This document shows, piece by piece, positions 12,160 to 25,017 of a stretch of DNA of 64,000 bases. The notes beneath the pieces are model-generated. The model was not told the DNA's origin. It searched no databases and worked only from the letters and a program-made list of their open reading frames with translations. The translations under genes and the position numbers were made by a program. The DNA lies in the NCBI GenBank assembly GCA_036346375.1, contig CM070515.1, forward strand, positions 4,858,423-4,922,422, in the 5' to 3' direction. Source of the DNA: Guadua angustifolia (Eukaryota > Streptophyta > Magnoliopsida > Poales > Poaceae). The stretch's first letter is position 1. Each line of letters starts with the position of its first letter.

Positions 12160-12909
12160 TATGTTTTTTTACTGTAGATGGAAAAAGTAATCTATTTTTT
12201 TTCAGGATCCGTTTCGCTAAAAAACAACCGGAGACAAATCCATGAGTTGCTATAAATCTTCAACGAATTTGATTTTTTTTAATTGTAGAGGGACATGAAA
12301 TACCTTTTTTTGGGGTCTGATTCGCTAAAAAGCACCAGGAGGACCTAAATGTAAACCGCGAGGGACCCAAACGTAATTTTGATTTTTTTGGGGTCTATTT
12401 TATTAAAAACCCGTCGAAAGGACCTAAACGCGTTTTTTATTTTTTTCCAAAAGGACCTAAATGCGATTTCTGGATTTTCCGGGGGGCCTCGCCGGGGGCT
12501 GACACGTGGCCCCCCTGGGAGGCTGGCAATCTTTGTTTTTTTACTGTAGATGGAAAAAGTAATCTATTTTTTTTCAGGATCCATTTCGCTAAAAAACAAC
12601 CGGAGGCGAATCCATGGGTTGCTATAAATCTTCGACGAATCTGATTTTTTTTTTAACTGTAGAGGGACATAAAATACCTTTTTTTGGGGTCCGATTCGCT
12701 AAAAAACACCACGAGGACCTAAATGTAAACCGCGAGGGACCTAAACATAATTTTGATATTTTTTTGGGTCAATTTTATTAAAAAACCGTTGAAAGGACCT
12801 AAACGCGTTTTTTATTTTTTCCAAAAGGATCTAAATGCGATTTCTGGATTTCCGAAAAGCCTCGTCGGGGGGCTGATACGTGGCCCCCCTGGGAGGCCAG
12901 CAATCTTTG
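12160..12909. repeat. Direct tandem repeat, two copies of about 374 bp
   Basis: Copies at about 12160-12532 and 12533-12909 carry the same ordered markers: ACTGTAGATGGAAAAAGTAA, TTCGCTAAAAAACAAC, GAGGACCTAAATGTAAACCG, GACCTAAACGCGTTTTTTA and TGGCCCCCCTGGGAGGC. The copies are highly similar, so the duplication looks more recent than the array to its left. Confidence 0.8.
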
Positions 12910-13264
12910 CCACTATAATATATGGTATTATTAGGCCAAAAATAGTGATGAAAACCAAAAGTGCAAACCAACCGGTGGCAAAGAAAAAACGAATTTTCCC
13001 TAATTAGTCCGATCTTTTCTACCTTATGCATCATCTTTCACTTGGTGTTCGGATCCAAAATATTAACAATATCGGCTTGTAAAAGAAAGAGAAATTCCTT
13101 CTATACCACTGACAAACACTCTAATCCCCGATTTGCCATCCTCAAATACCGTATTTCCTATATGTAACGTCTGTTAAATGGGAACGTATCCTGTGCACAC
13201 AGACCTCCTCACGCACACGCGTACACAGCCTATCCGAGCCTTCCGTCACTAATCCAACGATTGA

Positions 13265-13664
13265 TGGTCTTTTTTCAGAAAAAACCCCGCGCCTCCCTTG
13301 CCTCGACTCATTTCGCAGGCAAGCGCGCGGCTCCAGCTCCACTCCCGTGTCCCCAGCGGAGCCGTTCTCCGCTCACGCCCGACACACCTTCGTGCCCTCC
13401 CCCGAAGAAGATCGCCGCCCACCTCCTCGCCGCCCGGCCGCACCACGCCCCCAAGCCGTCGCGCGCCTCGCCCCCATGCAGCCTGCTGGCGTCTAGTCGT
13501 CTCTCCGCGTCTCCCCGCTCCAAGATCCCCCCTCCTGCGCCTCCCTGCTCCAAGATCCCCCCGCCGGCGCCTCCACCTCGGACTCGGCCTCCGCCCACCT
13601 CCGGCTCCGCGTCCTCCTCGGGCTCGGCCTCTGCCCGTTCCCGCGCCCCCTCCCGCGAGCTACA
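13265..13664 (+). other. GC-rich orphan first-exon-like stretch
   Basis: A C-rich open segment ending GAGCTACAG followed by GTAAACCCTAATCCCTCC, which looks like a 5' leader or first exon with a donor site at 13665. The translation is low-complexity Pro/Ser/Arg and matches nothing I know. No downstream exon was found; the next sequence on the right belongs to a potassium-transporter fragment on the other strand. It may be a relic of a gene start. Confidence 0.3.
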
Positions 13665-13854
13665 GGTAAACCCTAATCCCTCCTAGGTTCTTCAATAATG
13701 TGTAATTGGTGCTTAATCCCTAGTTGAGATGGTTTGAAAGCTTGTAGCTATCCTCACATGATGGTAGCACTGGTGTGGATGTGTGGTAGTACAAAATGAT
13801 CCCAACCATACCGAGTCTGCCACACATTTCGTCCACACTGCATTTACATTCAGG

Positions 13855-14258
13855 TTACACATAGAACACCTGCCCAACATTCAGCAGGCTCTCGTGGGGA
13901 ACATTGAAGATGGCACTGTTCTCCCTGCAGATCTTCCTGAGGAAAGCATACAGGTAGATGATGGCGATCTTCTTGACGATCCCCGAATCCCTGCGTGCTC
14001 TGATGATCGTGTTCCCGAGGATGTGCACCACCCCAGCGTCCCTGCACGTGTTCAAGAAGCCAATCTCGTCCCCCACGGTCTGGAACGTCTGGCTTGACAT
14101 GACACGGCTGGTCCCTGTATGATTCGGGGAGTGCACAGGTATAATGGAGTCATGGGACGTGTAGCTGAGCTCCATGTCGGAACTGGTACTGATGACATTG
14201 ATCCTTGGATTGGCACTGATCGCCTGGTTCAGGTTCTGGCCTTCTGGGTGCTGCACTC
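13855..14258 (-). pseudogene. HAK/KUP potassium transporter, isolated last exon
   Basis: Encodes the C-terminal cytoplasmic region of a HAK/KUP/KT K+ transporter: the stretches GFLNTCRDAGVVHILGN, ARRDSGIVKKIA, YAFLRKICRENSAIFNVPHE and LLNVGQVFYV, ending at the family's usual terminal position with TAA. A splice acceptor (CTAACAG) lies just upstream at 14259-14265. The exon is open throughout (about 134 codons), but no membrane-spanning exons are recognisable within several kilobases upstream (14.3-16.8 kb), so the gene is incomplete here. One odd residue is KKIAII where the family has KKIAID. Probably a moved or relic fragment; an extremely long upstream intron is the alternative. Confidence 0.78.
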
Positions 14259-14299
14259 CTGTTAGCAACAGAGCAGACACACGCATTATTGTCATGAAA

Positions 14300-15345
14300 T
14301 TTGTATACTGAGGCAGAGAGACAAGGGGAGATTTTTACCATATGCATTTGCAATCTGGAACTGGTTTTTAAACCCAGCAGTGACAAAATGATCCTAAGCT
14401 GTAGAAAAATTTCATTTGTTTGGTTAGTGGGACAAACCTATATTTGTTTACTCTGGCGAATGAGATATGTTGCTCATAAACCCGATCTATATTTATTTGT
14501 TTACTCTGGCGTAAGAGGTCAGTGTTTTGTGGTATTGTCCAAAATACCCATACCCTTTCATTGGCTGAGCCTGTGATCATGTCTCAACCCTTCTTCTCTC
14601 TCAATAGATATCAACACGGGTTGTTAATGAGGAAGCAGGGGAGCATGGCTCGCCCGTCGAACACCACCAGCTTGCCCTTGCCGGCACACACACGCAGTCA
14701 TAGCCTTTGCTGGATGTGGGACCACTCGTCGGACTGTGGCTACTGCCATCGAAGGTTTAGATGTGCATGGCGTTTTCTTCACCTGAGGCGGCGGCGGAGT
14801 AGACTTAGGGCAGGGCCGAAGAGAGGCACATCATCTCGCTGCCGTCAGAGGCGCCGCTAGCGGCCCCGCCATACCGTGCGCTGTCATCCCCGCCGTTGCT
14901 TTGAGCTTCTTGCGACTTTGTCTGCGTCAAATCGTGTTCTCGAGCATCTTTAACTTTTCCGCTATATCAATTTGTAGGCGCAGTCGCCAAGCGGCTGCGT
15001 GGTGGTTCCCACAGCACGCGGGATTGTGGACGCGGAACAACATCTTCGATCACCTCGCCCGCGAACGCACCGTTGGTGGTGGGGTGGGTGCGGCCGGCGG
15101 AGGAGACCACGACGCGAGAGGAAGATGATCTCAACCACCTACCGCGAGAGCGCGGGCGTGTTGACGGGGTGGAGACGAGCGCTGGCCATATTTCTAGCCA
15201 TGGATCACCTGATCGTGGTAGGAGCAGGCGAAGGGAGGAGGAAGAATAGGGAGGAAGAGGGCAAAATAGTCTTTGCGCACTTTTAATTGACGGGAAGCTT
15301 ACAAGGAAGGTATAGAAGGGATGACTTTCACGAACCGATAGAATA
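14300..15345. other. Unassigned region
   Basis: The right half (14640-15250) is GC-rich with short open frames on both strands, none of which I recognise. The left half is ordinary AT-rich intergenic sequence containing a short repeat of TTTGTTTACTCTGGCG (around 14444 and 14498). Confidence 0.4.
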
Positions 15346-15353
15346 CATGGAAT

Positions 15354-16259
15354 CAGGGTTCACAATACCGTCAACAATCGCGAGCGTATCAAGCCGACAT
15401 GACATCTGTAACCACTCGATAAACTTGTAGAATTTAAATATAAATTCAAAAAAAATATCAAAAAGTGTTATTTTTTTTTTTGAAAATTTTTTATGAGGTC
15501 CTTAGGAAATGCTAATGATACTGTAAATTTTCCGGTAATTATCATATCTGTGTATTTTTAAAAATTCTGATAGTGCTAATGTCTTTGTATATACTGTTGT
15601 GTTTTTATTTTATAGGGGCACTAAATAAAGTCTAATATTTCTAAATTTTTTTGTAAGGTCAAGTGGCAATGCTAATTATTTTTAAAAATTTCAAATGATG
15701 ATCATACATACATGTTTTGTAAAAATTCTAATAGTGCTACTGTATTTGTATATGCACCTCTGTTTTTTATTTTGTAGAGGTACTAAATGAAGTTTAATAT
15801 TTCTCAAAACTTTAATAAACGATCTTTGGGACATTTTATGGTACCATTAAAATTTAATAGCATGATCAAGCTTGTAATTTTTTATAAAAAAACATGAAAG
15901 CATCTTTGTTTCTTTTCATTAATTGCAATTTTTTTTATTTTCTAGAAGCAATAAATGAATTCAAAAAAATAATTGAAATTTCTTTGAGATGTTTTGTATA
16001 TTAACTGGGATTTTTTTTCAAATTTTCCTTGAATTTTTTCATTTTTCCTTTAGTGCGTTGAAAATCGAATAAAATCACTCAAAAATCGATTATCAAACAA
16101 AATAGGTTGAAAATTGGTGAAAATCGCTTAGTTTTTGATTTTTTTCGCCATTATTTGATGGCCGAGTTCAAAATTTTTGAATTCAAACTTTTCGATTTTT
16201 ACCGATTTTCAAAAATAAAAAAACATTTAATTATCATGATATTGATATTGTGAACCCTA
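15354..16259. mobile_element. hAT-like TIR element, copy 1 (906 bp)
   Basis: Left end CAGGGTTCACAATACCG; the reverse complement of the right end is TAGGGTTCACAATATC. Flanking 8-mers CATGGAAT (15346-15353) and CTTGGAAT (16260-16267) match at 7 of 8, the target-site length of hAT elements. The interior is AT-rich, non-coding and contains about 160-bp internal repetition (ATTCTGATAGTGC at 15565, ATTCTAATAGTGC at 15725), then runs of AAAATCG. Related copies lie at 28947, 34445 and 38092. Confidence 0.8.
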
Positions 16260-16859
16260 CTTGGAATAATGTCTGCAGATGGCAGATTAGCTATTGGAGC
16301 GTTTAATAGTGGTATAGAAAAAAAAAACATTTTTCGTCATTTTAATAGTGTGCGAGATCTGATAAGTTTCATGCGCGTTTTACTATATGCTGTGATTGAC
16401 TAACGCACAAAGTATGTTCTCGTTGGAACTATCGTGGCATCGGTTGAGCACATCTTTCACCAAGCGGCTAGTACATTGTCCGGCAGCTTTCGATAACCCT
16501 GCATATCAAGGTTTTTTGCATCATCTTGAACCACCAGTCACAACACAGACAAACTCTTGAACCTAGCAGGACAGAAAGATATATCGACAAGAAGCAACAA
16601 AAACTAATCTTGTTGGAACTTTGCAAATGAATATGTTGACCAGTACCCATAATGCTCATACTCCAGATATAATGGGAATTGTTCAAGGAACCGAGGCAAG
16701 GCAACTGCTCATCCTCGTTAACTTAGGATCAAGCGAACCATTTCAATCATACCACCAAACCCAACAATTCTAACTCCACAGTACATTCATGTCCTAAGCA
16801 ATCTATGCAACACAACTACAAGCCTTAAAAAGCGGCATTCTCACATGTAAAGATCACTC

Positions 16860-19800
16860 TCACCCACGGCCACGGCCCCCACCTGCCATTAAGTAGAATA
16901 GATCAGTATATCCTCGAACAAAATCCAAAAGTATTTGGTCATGGAGTCTAAATGAAAGTCGGGCACATACCTTTGTTGCCACCTTTACCTCCAATTCCGC
17001 CCCTTCCACGGCCACCACCACCTTTACTGCCTCCATCATCTTGGCCACGCCCGATGCCTCTGCCTCCAGGTTTAGTACCTATATCTCCTCTTCCTCTTCC
17101 GCGGCCAACACCTGGTGGCTTCCTATCTGCATTTAACAAGAGCATAAATAAGGCAGAACCTCAACAGCTGTCTACCTAAAAGGGCCACTCTACGAGAATC
17201 GATAGTAACAGAAAAATGAGAGCACTTTTGCCTTGATGGTGGAAAGTGGAAACTGACCACAAACACTTGTATCAGCATGCACACAGTAAAAATGCTGTAC
17301 TACAACAGTGCATTTACAGATGAGATCCTTAGTGCGATCTAGTCAGTGCCAGCAGATTTGCCATAAATTTGCTACATAATATTGTGACTGCAAACATATA
17401 TGTATTCATCATGCTTAGTTTTGAAACTGTGGTCTAAATTGTATTGTAAAAAAGATCAAGGACCTACGGAAGTAAAGGAGCAGATTTACCTCTTTTAGTC
17501 TTTTCACAATACATGCCGGAAATCGTATACGGACAGTCAAACATCTTTTAAACTTTGACCACTAAATACATAAAGACATTTGCATTGCCACAAGAAAAAT
17601 GACATAAACAGGCTTGTCATCTAGAATATTTTCATAATATTTTACCTTCCACTAACATGTTATGAGTTGTGGCAGAAGTCAAGTTGCCTCTTGAAGACCA
17701 CACAAGGTCAAAATTGGCTCATAATATGAAATGGAGTAATGAGCAGCTCATAAACTCATAAACCTCACAACTAATAGAATTTTTGTTTTGGTTTAAATAT
17801 ATTAACCGGTTTATGGAAAAAATAAACATGTAAGCATATATATGTGGTCCAATATTGGTCTACTACTCATTACAACAGCTTTAGCCTTTAGGTGCATACC
17901 TGATCTGCTCTTAGAAGTTTCCTCTTGAACCTTGTCGATTACCTGTGCAGGAAAAATAATCTCATGCAATCATGGTCACATACTGTAAATAACAGAATAA
18001 TGCTAATGTATCTTCGTGAGGAAGGTAACCTAATAACCTATAACAGAACATGAGGGGATGACATGGAAAGAAAAGAGTGACAAATTGAAAAAAAAAATGC
18101 TAAAGTGCCCAAGTAGAACAAATGCAGTGAAAATGAAATTGATAGGCACATTCGATTGGCTATTTGACCTCTCAAGTCAACAATAAAAGGTAGAAAAACG
18201 TGACCTAACGAGGAAAATTGAAAAGGAAATAACATAGTTTTATTCTGCACATTCCATGGACTTGTGAAAACCAAGGTCCCCTCCTGTAAATAATGCCAGA
18301 CTTTTTATCAGTGAGCTGATGCTTCAAGATCACCATCCTAAGGGCATTTGACATCTAACAAGTGATTTGCCGTATTTTATGTTGCCCCAGATCTTGAGGA
18401 TTTGAATAATTCAGAACCATTTTAGTCCGTATTCTAAATGAAAGGCAACATCATATCTCATAACATCTAAAATGATCGGTTATCTTCATCTGACAAGTCA
18501 CCAGCAAGTAAATAATACTCCTTTTTATGTGCTTTTCATCATAATAACAAATATGCTGATGAAGAGTAAGGATAGAAAGGCTGGTTAACTCGAGAAGACA
18601 AAGTAAAAGTATATGTGATTGAAAAAAAAAACTATTTTAAACTAGCAGATAAAACTTTTACATGGCCTTCTGGATAACGATAAAAAGGTTGGCTAACTTC
18701 AGTATTGATTACCAGTGCGGCCAAATTTACTAGCTCAGTCACATCCCATCTTGGTGTACCTTGTTGTCACATTTCAGAAAAAAGCTTGAAATCTTTATAC
18801 CCCTCGGATGTTACTTACCAACAGTTACTTCTGAATTGCTAAATTGTTAAAACTCAAAATAATATAGGAGAAGGCTATCCTTAGGCATATCGAGATCTGT
18901 ATTAATGTGATGTGCTTCCCCATAATATGAACATATTATTATCAGTATGCTTTGCCAGGGGGAGAAGTAGATTTGCATACAGCACAGTTGGAACAAAAGG
19001 GCTATCATAAGAGGAGATTTACTTTGTGTTATATGCCCCAGTAATTTAAAACCAAAGAAATTCTTAGGCCCCTTGTCGAGAGTTGACTGGCTCTAGTTTT
19101 AATATATTTGATTGGTACAGTAATAGCTAAACATGTGTATCATAAGCTGATTGGACTAATTTCCTTGAGATACTCTGTATCAAGATTACAGTGCACAGAC
19201 TAGAGCTCCTGATGTTACTGCACACCATCACATCAGATACTCCCCTGTATTCAGCCAAACATAAGTCCTTGTTGGCTTTTCATGGTCTCCAAGATGCTGG
19301 TTTGACCACTAATTTCTATCGCAATAGAGTAAAAAGTAGAAAATGGTTTTACTTTTTTATATATCATGGTAAAAAAATAAAAGTGGATTATACTAATACA
19401 AAAATGACTAATATTTAAGTAAAGTAGTGCTTTTTTTAAGACCCATATCAAACAATACTTAAATGAGAGTATATTTCAGCCTTATTTGACAGAGGATATT
19501 AGACATGAATAGTTAACTTCCTTATAACTTCTGTTTAGAATGCTGCTTGACTTGCTGATACTTGATATTACCATTCAGATTATCAATATTTCAGATCATC
19601 TAGGACATAGAATTTCACTTAAATAACCTAAATCTAAAAGACCACATAAGATCAAGTACTCCATTCAGACAATAGGGGCTGATTATACTGAATAGTAAGC
19701 CTACTCAGACAAATGCCTAACCAACAAAGTGAAGAAATCATTTAACGAGGCAGATTTGCTGAAAATTTCAAGCATTAAAAAAGGATTGTCTTGTTCTCAC

Positions 19801-21093
19801 CAAAAAGAAAAGAGCAGCTAACGATACCCAAGAAAAGGTAATTTTGCAAACAAATTTAGGAGTATATAAATCTATCAGGGGACCAAAAGCTAATCATTAT
19901 TGTAGTTACTATACTGCACTTACACACTGCAAAAAATCAACTACTGCTGAAAGAGCAAGTCATATTTGGACAATTTTTACATCTATTAGCCAACACATAC
20001 TAAGGCTATATCAGCTAATGAATACCAATGGCATGCAAAGTATAGCTCTGAGAGCTGAAAATGAATGTAACTCAGGGCAAGAATGCACTGTCGATTGTGT
20101 TATTGTGTAAGATTTTCGGAATTGCACATGATGGCTTATACATAACTGTGATGTTGGAGAGTTGGAGATTAGTCAAATATACCACATGATGTGTTGTCAC
20201 CCAAAAACATTTGAAGGAACATGGGACTTCAAACTAAAGGATGGCCACAGCAGAATTACATAATGTTATAGTGATTTTGCTAGCCACGATCATACAACGA
20301 TATTCAAAATCAATTCAACAATCAAACCTGAGCAGCAGAAATACACTGCGTGATGATGCAAAAGGAAAATCACAACAGAGATATCTAAACAACCAAGCAA
20401 ACTACAGAGGCAAATAAGATTCATAACGTCAGAAATCCATACCTCATCAGGAACCCGAAGATACTTGATGGTGTTCCCACGAATGTAACACTCAGGCATC
20501 CTCCAAAACTTATCACCATCCTGCAATAGTGAAATCCCAACCATAAACCATAAGAAAAGGCATTTCACAAACAAACAGGCCAGATCATTAGAATCCCAAA
20601 GAGAATCCTACTTACTCCACATCAAAATTGCAGTTTCGTGCATACTTCCTTTAGAACAAAGGACAGGTACCCTAGTATCCCCAAAACCAAACAATGCCTT
20701 CAACTAATATGCGCTGACTAAAATGAAATACATCACAAGACGAATATGGTGGCGCAAGATTTCACCTTCGAGGTGCAAATAACCTCCCGGAGGTGGATGT
20801 TCATCCAAGTGTCGCAGTTCACCAAGTGACCGTTGTAAGTCTCGCCGTTCTTCAGCTCCACAAGCTAGTGAACACACACACACACACACAAAAATCGATC
20901 AAACCGTAACCGATTAGAAACCAACGAATAACTAAACCAAGAATCCAGCCACTGTTAGGATCTTACCATGGGATGCCCCTGGGCGGTCTTGAGGAGCGAG
21001 AGGGGAAGCTGAGCAAGAACACAAACTCCGAATTAGACATGACCACATCCCCAACTTTGGGGGATCAAGAGGGGAGGGGGAGAGACGTACCAT
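16860..21093 (-). CDS. LSM4: U6 snRNA-associated Sm-like protein LSm4
   Basis: LSm4 is a subunit of the LSm1-7 ring (cytoplasmic decapping) and the LSm2-8 ring (nuclear, binds U6 snRNA). Seven coding exons with GT/AG borders: 21091-21093 (only the ATG), 20967-21008, 20766-20864, 20443-20520, 17900-17942, 16971-17126, 16860-16882; together 444 nt, giving 147 aa plus TGA. The Sm1 motif region ([14 protein letters not shown], then [26 protein letters not shown]) and Sm2 ([15 protein letters not shown]) are intact; the tail is an RGG-type Gly/Arg-rich region ending GGGRGRG. Length equals that of other plant LSm4 proteins from memory. The 2.5-kb intron before exon 5 contains a MITE; exon 1 coding only the start Met is unusual but fits the splice sites exactly. 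No lesions; presumed functional. Confidence 0.95.
19240..19469. mobile_element. Stowaway-like MITE in LSM4 intron
   Basis: Begins CTCCCCTGTATTCAGCC after a TA and ends TTAAATGAGAG before a TA. The interior carries stretches common in grass Stowaway elements (TTTGACCACTAATTTCTAT). Ends are degenerate, so this is an old copy. Confidence 0.5.
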
Positions 21094-21309
21094 CTTGTGC
21101 AAGATCCAGAGATAAAAATGGCCGGATCGGGGGAGGGAGGTGGAGGAGACTAGATCGCTGCCGACGCCGGAAGGAGGCGGCGGCTTCGAGAGGAGAATCC
21201 GGGAGCAAAACCCTAGTCGCCGCTGGACTCGTGTTGGTGAGAAGCGAAGCGAGGGAAGCCAGAGAAATCGAGCACACGAAAGAGAAGCCCTGTCCCGAAC
21301 GGGTTTGGG

Positions 21310-22285
21310 CTATTAGGTTTGCGTAGCTTTTCTGAAAAAAAAATCTTTTTAAAGCTTTGGACTGAAAATAAATAATAATTTTTATAAAGAGAGAGAAGAA
21401 ACTCTAACCCAATTTGCACTACACGAGAATTCAAGTAAGAAGAGTTTCAAAAATTCTGAAAAAAATCATGGATGTACATCTCATCTTACCCATCTACATA
21501 TAAAATTTCATAATCAAATTCGTCCTATGCTAGAAGTTACAAAAAGATAAATTATCATGCATTTGAACTATTCAAGTTTGTCAGAAATTTGTCTTTTTAT
21601 TACTCTTAACATAGGACAATTTGATCATGAAATTTTACACAACCTTAGATGATATGTACATCCAGCTTTTTTTCAAAAAACTTTTTAAGCTTTGGACTGA
21701 AAATCAATTATAGATTTTTATAAAAGGTCATTTGATAAATAGTAAATTTTTCACGATAAGCTACAAAAGTAGATCTCGCCTAACTTTTAGCTTTTAGTAG
21801 TTATATGTGACTTATAACTTATGCCAATAACTGCTTAAAAGCTTAATCATAGCAATTTGATTTTTTTTTAATTTTTTATTTGGTCAAGATTTTAAATATC
21901 GCCCTAGCTAAAATCCAAAATCTTAGATAAAATTTCTGAGATTTTGACGTGTGAGGGAGAGGCCTCACGAGACACCACCTGAATATATCCTCACTAAAGA
22001 ATACCTAACGAACAAACCTGTTTGAGTTTCACAACAAATATGACTTATTATTTTAAAAACTAAAGATATATATTGTACTATTTAGGAGAGAGGTGGTCCG
22101 TGTAATTGCGTAGCTAACTTTATCTTGATTGGTATAGTTATATGGACTCTTCTTGTATTGTGCATTTTTCTTAACGGACAGTAGCAATAAAAAAGAGCAT
22201 GCTGTTCTTGAGTACCCATTAAGTGGTTAAATAAGTTGTAAGGTGATGGTTCCAAAGAACTTGATCCAATATTCATTGGCAACAG
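21310..22285. other. Intergenic, AT-rich; degenerate MITE remnant
   Basis: No gene seen. Around 21690-21860 phrases such as ATAAGCTACAAAAGTAGATC, TTAGCTTTTAGTAG and AAAAGCTTAAT resemble the interior of the MITE at 57672-57953, probably an eroded copy. A segment near 21345-21440 (AAGCTTTGGACTGAAAAT) recurs at 21690. Confidence 0.35.
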
Positions 22286-22290
22286 CTGAT

Positions 22291-22552
22291 CTGTTCATGG
22301 GCATTCTAGCCCGGTCTAGCCTTTTTTTCCCGGCTTTAACCCTTAATTTCTGGCCCGTGGGCCTAACCTGAAGCCCAAAAAATATAGGCAGCCATCGAAA
22401 TAATGTAAAATATTTTTTTTCCCAAATTAAATTAAATAACAGTATTTTACTAATACGAAATAAATATTATTATTTTATTCTAGAAAGTGGAAATTCGGCC
22501 TTTTGGGCTTTGCTGGGTTTTCTAGGCCCGGCCCGGTCTGACATTTGAACAG
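22291..22552. mobile_element. Possible small TIR element
   Basis: Left end CTGTTCATGGGCATTCTAGC and right end ACATTTGAACAG form an imperfect inverted pair, both followed inward by GGCCCGG-type sequence. Interior AT-rich and non-coding. No convincing target duplication. Confidence 0.4.
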
Positions 22553-22559
22553 GTGTAGC

Positions 22560-24870
22560 CAGGCGCTAACTGATCTCCTGTTTGGGGCCAGAATTTTGGA
22601 CTTGCATGTGTTTCGAACTTCCGATGATGGCTTACTAAATAAGTAGGTCAAAATTCTTTTTTTGCTTCGGTTTATTCGGTTTTTAAAAATTGGTTTTCTA
22701 GATTTGTAAACCAGTAAAAAAAACCGAACCAAATTTTTCGATTCGGCATTTCTAACGCAATGTCTCGTTACTTGAAACTCTTGCTTCAAGAACAATTTGC
22801 ATAAAACAACCAAATGACATCTATACTTGTATTTACGGTTAAAGCATGCACACCATGAACAAACTTGCTAATCTGAACAGTTAAAAGATACAACTACCAA
22901 TCAATCAAAAATCAAATGAGCACTACCAAATCACCCCAGAGCATGTTTGATGTTTATACTTGACCACAGTGACCTCAATAACACATCCTTCTTCTTGAAA
23001 TTTGTATCATTAACCAATGTGAGTAACGTGAGTTCATGTCGCCACTAATATAAACGGCGAACTTGCTCAAGCTTAATGCAAACACGAAGAAATTCAATAA
23101 ATGCATATACAAAAAATGGAAGAAATGAATATAGAGTCGGGCGTTAGGGTCCTCGAGGCGTCACGCCGAGGGAGGAAGCGAGTCTGGAGGAGGTCATTGG
23201 TGGCATGGCAGAAGGAGGAGGCGTCAAGGCAGCACTTGACGGCTGAGGAGGAGACGTCGCGGCGACAGGCAGCTGCTGAGGGAGGAGGCGAGAGGAAGCT
23301 TGATGATGTGATGATGGCGCCGAGGAAGAAGGAGGTGTCGCTGTCGGGACTCATGGTGGAGGATGATCTGCCGATTGGATTTGGGGATCGAAGAATGGGG
23401 AATTGGGATCGAAGAATTGGAATTGGTTCGTCGCTCGATCGACCGAGGAAAACGAAGACCTCAGATTTCACTCACCGCTTAGGCTTTCGGTGTGTTCGGT
23501 TTCTACTATCCAAGAACCGAACCGAAAACGAACCATAAAAAATAAAACCGAATCGAAAATCGAAAAAAAAATCGAAAAAATGGGATTCGATTCGTTAGGT
23601 TTTTCATTTAAAATCTATAAATAAGTACCAAAACTTTCTTTGCTCATGCGCGGAAGAAACATGGTAATTTCTATTGAGCTGACGGAGGCTTAAGATAGGC
23701 ATATTGTGGATGATCAGGACTGAATGGAAACAAATACACTGCGTGTCCGCTTAGTTGGCTTCAATTGCTCTCCTAGAGGAAAAAAGAAGCTTCAGTGGCA
23801 AAGCTTTCACCATACTCAACTTTGCTGACTCGATCGCATGACCAAGGTGGAGGGTGAAGCCTGTGATTGCGGAGTCGCAGGCCGTAGCCTGGACCTCGGC
23901 GACTTCTTGTGGATGCTTGTGTCTGTTATTCCTCGGGGAGCCACATACCAACAACAGGAAGCTGCAGTGTCAGTCCATCCCACGGCGCGCAGAATCGGTC
24001 CACCAGAAGCCAGGGTTAAATTGACCTCTTTGGATTGTTTTTTATACTCAGTCTTTATTTGAACGAAGCTGTAAATATAGTTTCATTCTCGACCGCCGAA
24101 GAAATGTGAAGCGATATGTGTTACTTGCCACAGTATGAGAGCACAATAGATTCATCTACTACGGTAAAAAAGTATAGTAAATAAATACCACTACTTGTAT
24201 GGTCAGGAAAGATGCCGATTTCATATGAACGGAGATCAAACTTAAAAAAAAAATTAAAATTGAAGCAAGGGACAGAAGAGTCAGAGCTTCGGTCCAGTAT
24301 GCGCCAAGACCAAGAGTAGCGCGCACGAACGGTCCTTGCAACTTGCAAGTAGGCGCAGGCGGACTCTTTCCTTCTAAGTTCTAACTTGCCTTCGCAAATT
24401 GTCTCCCAGCCTTCCACGATTTTTTCTTTTTAATCAAAAACTTACTAATATGATACTCATATGTTGTCTTACTCTTCGTCTGAACTAATCACACTTTGTA
24501 CATTCTTATCTTCTCCCCGTGGTTCGTCTCCTGGCTGTAGTTGAATCTTATAATTTCATTTAAGTTATTTCGAACTTTAGTTATTTAGGGATTTTACTTT
24601 GAAATTCATATAGAAATCAAATTACAAATGTATTTTATTTTTATTACGACTTTCAATTTTTTTGTTGGAATTCGTACGCTGGCCTTGCTAATGCTGAGCA
24701 AGAGGAGATCCAACCTTTGTTTAATTCTCTTTGTTTTTCTCTGACTTCTCAGTGTTTTTCATCCCATTCTTTTTCAAAGTCTACTTTTCATCTTATTCTC
24801 CTCTTCTACTCCCCTTTCTTCTACGTACACTTGTACTTTTCCATTTCCTGGCGTTTGTCCGAGTGGACTC
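22560..24870. other. Intergenic region, no recognised gene
   Basis: A moderately GC-rich stretch at 23100-23480 is open on both strands but matches nothing known to me; it is flanked by repeats of the phrase AACCGAACC/CGAAAATCG (22670-22750 and 23490-23600). A similar unassigned open stretch lies at 23750-24060. No splice pattern or conserved motif supports a gene. Confidence 0.35.
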
Positions 24871-25017
24871 TCTTGGCTTGTTGACTTTTTACTCTCTCTG
24901 TTTAAAAATATAAGAAATTGTTCTAAAATTAAGGTTGTGATGAAATTGAAAAAGTTATAAAAGAAAATAACTTATATACCTCAATTGTTTTGGAATACTA
25001 GAGATAATACTTTGTGT

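Noticed and set aside
14640..15290. GC-rich open stretches as upstream exons of the HAK fragment
   Set aside because: None of the minus-strand frames shows HAK transporter membrane or signature residues.
22082..23624. Mid-sized open frames on both strands
   Set aside because: Charged low-complexity translations, no splice structure, no recognised motif; both strands are equally open, as expected of biased composition.
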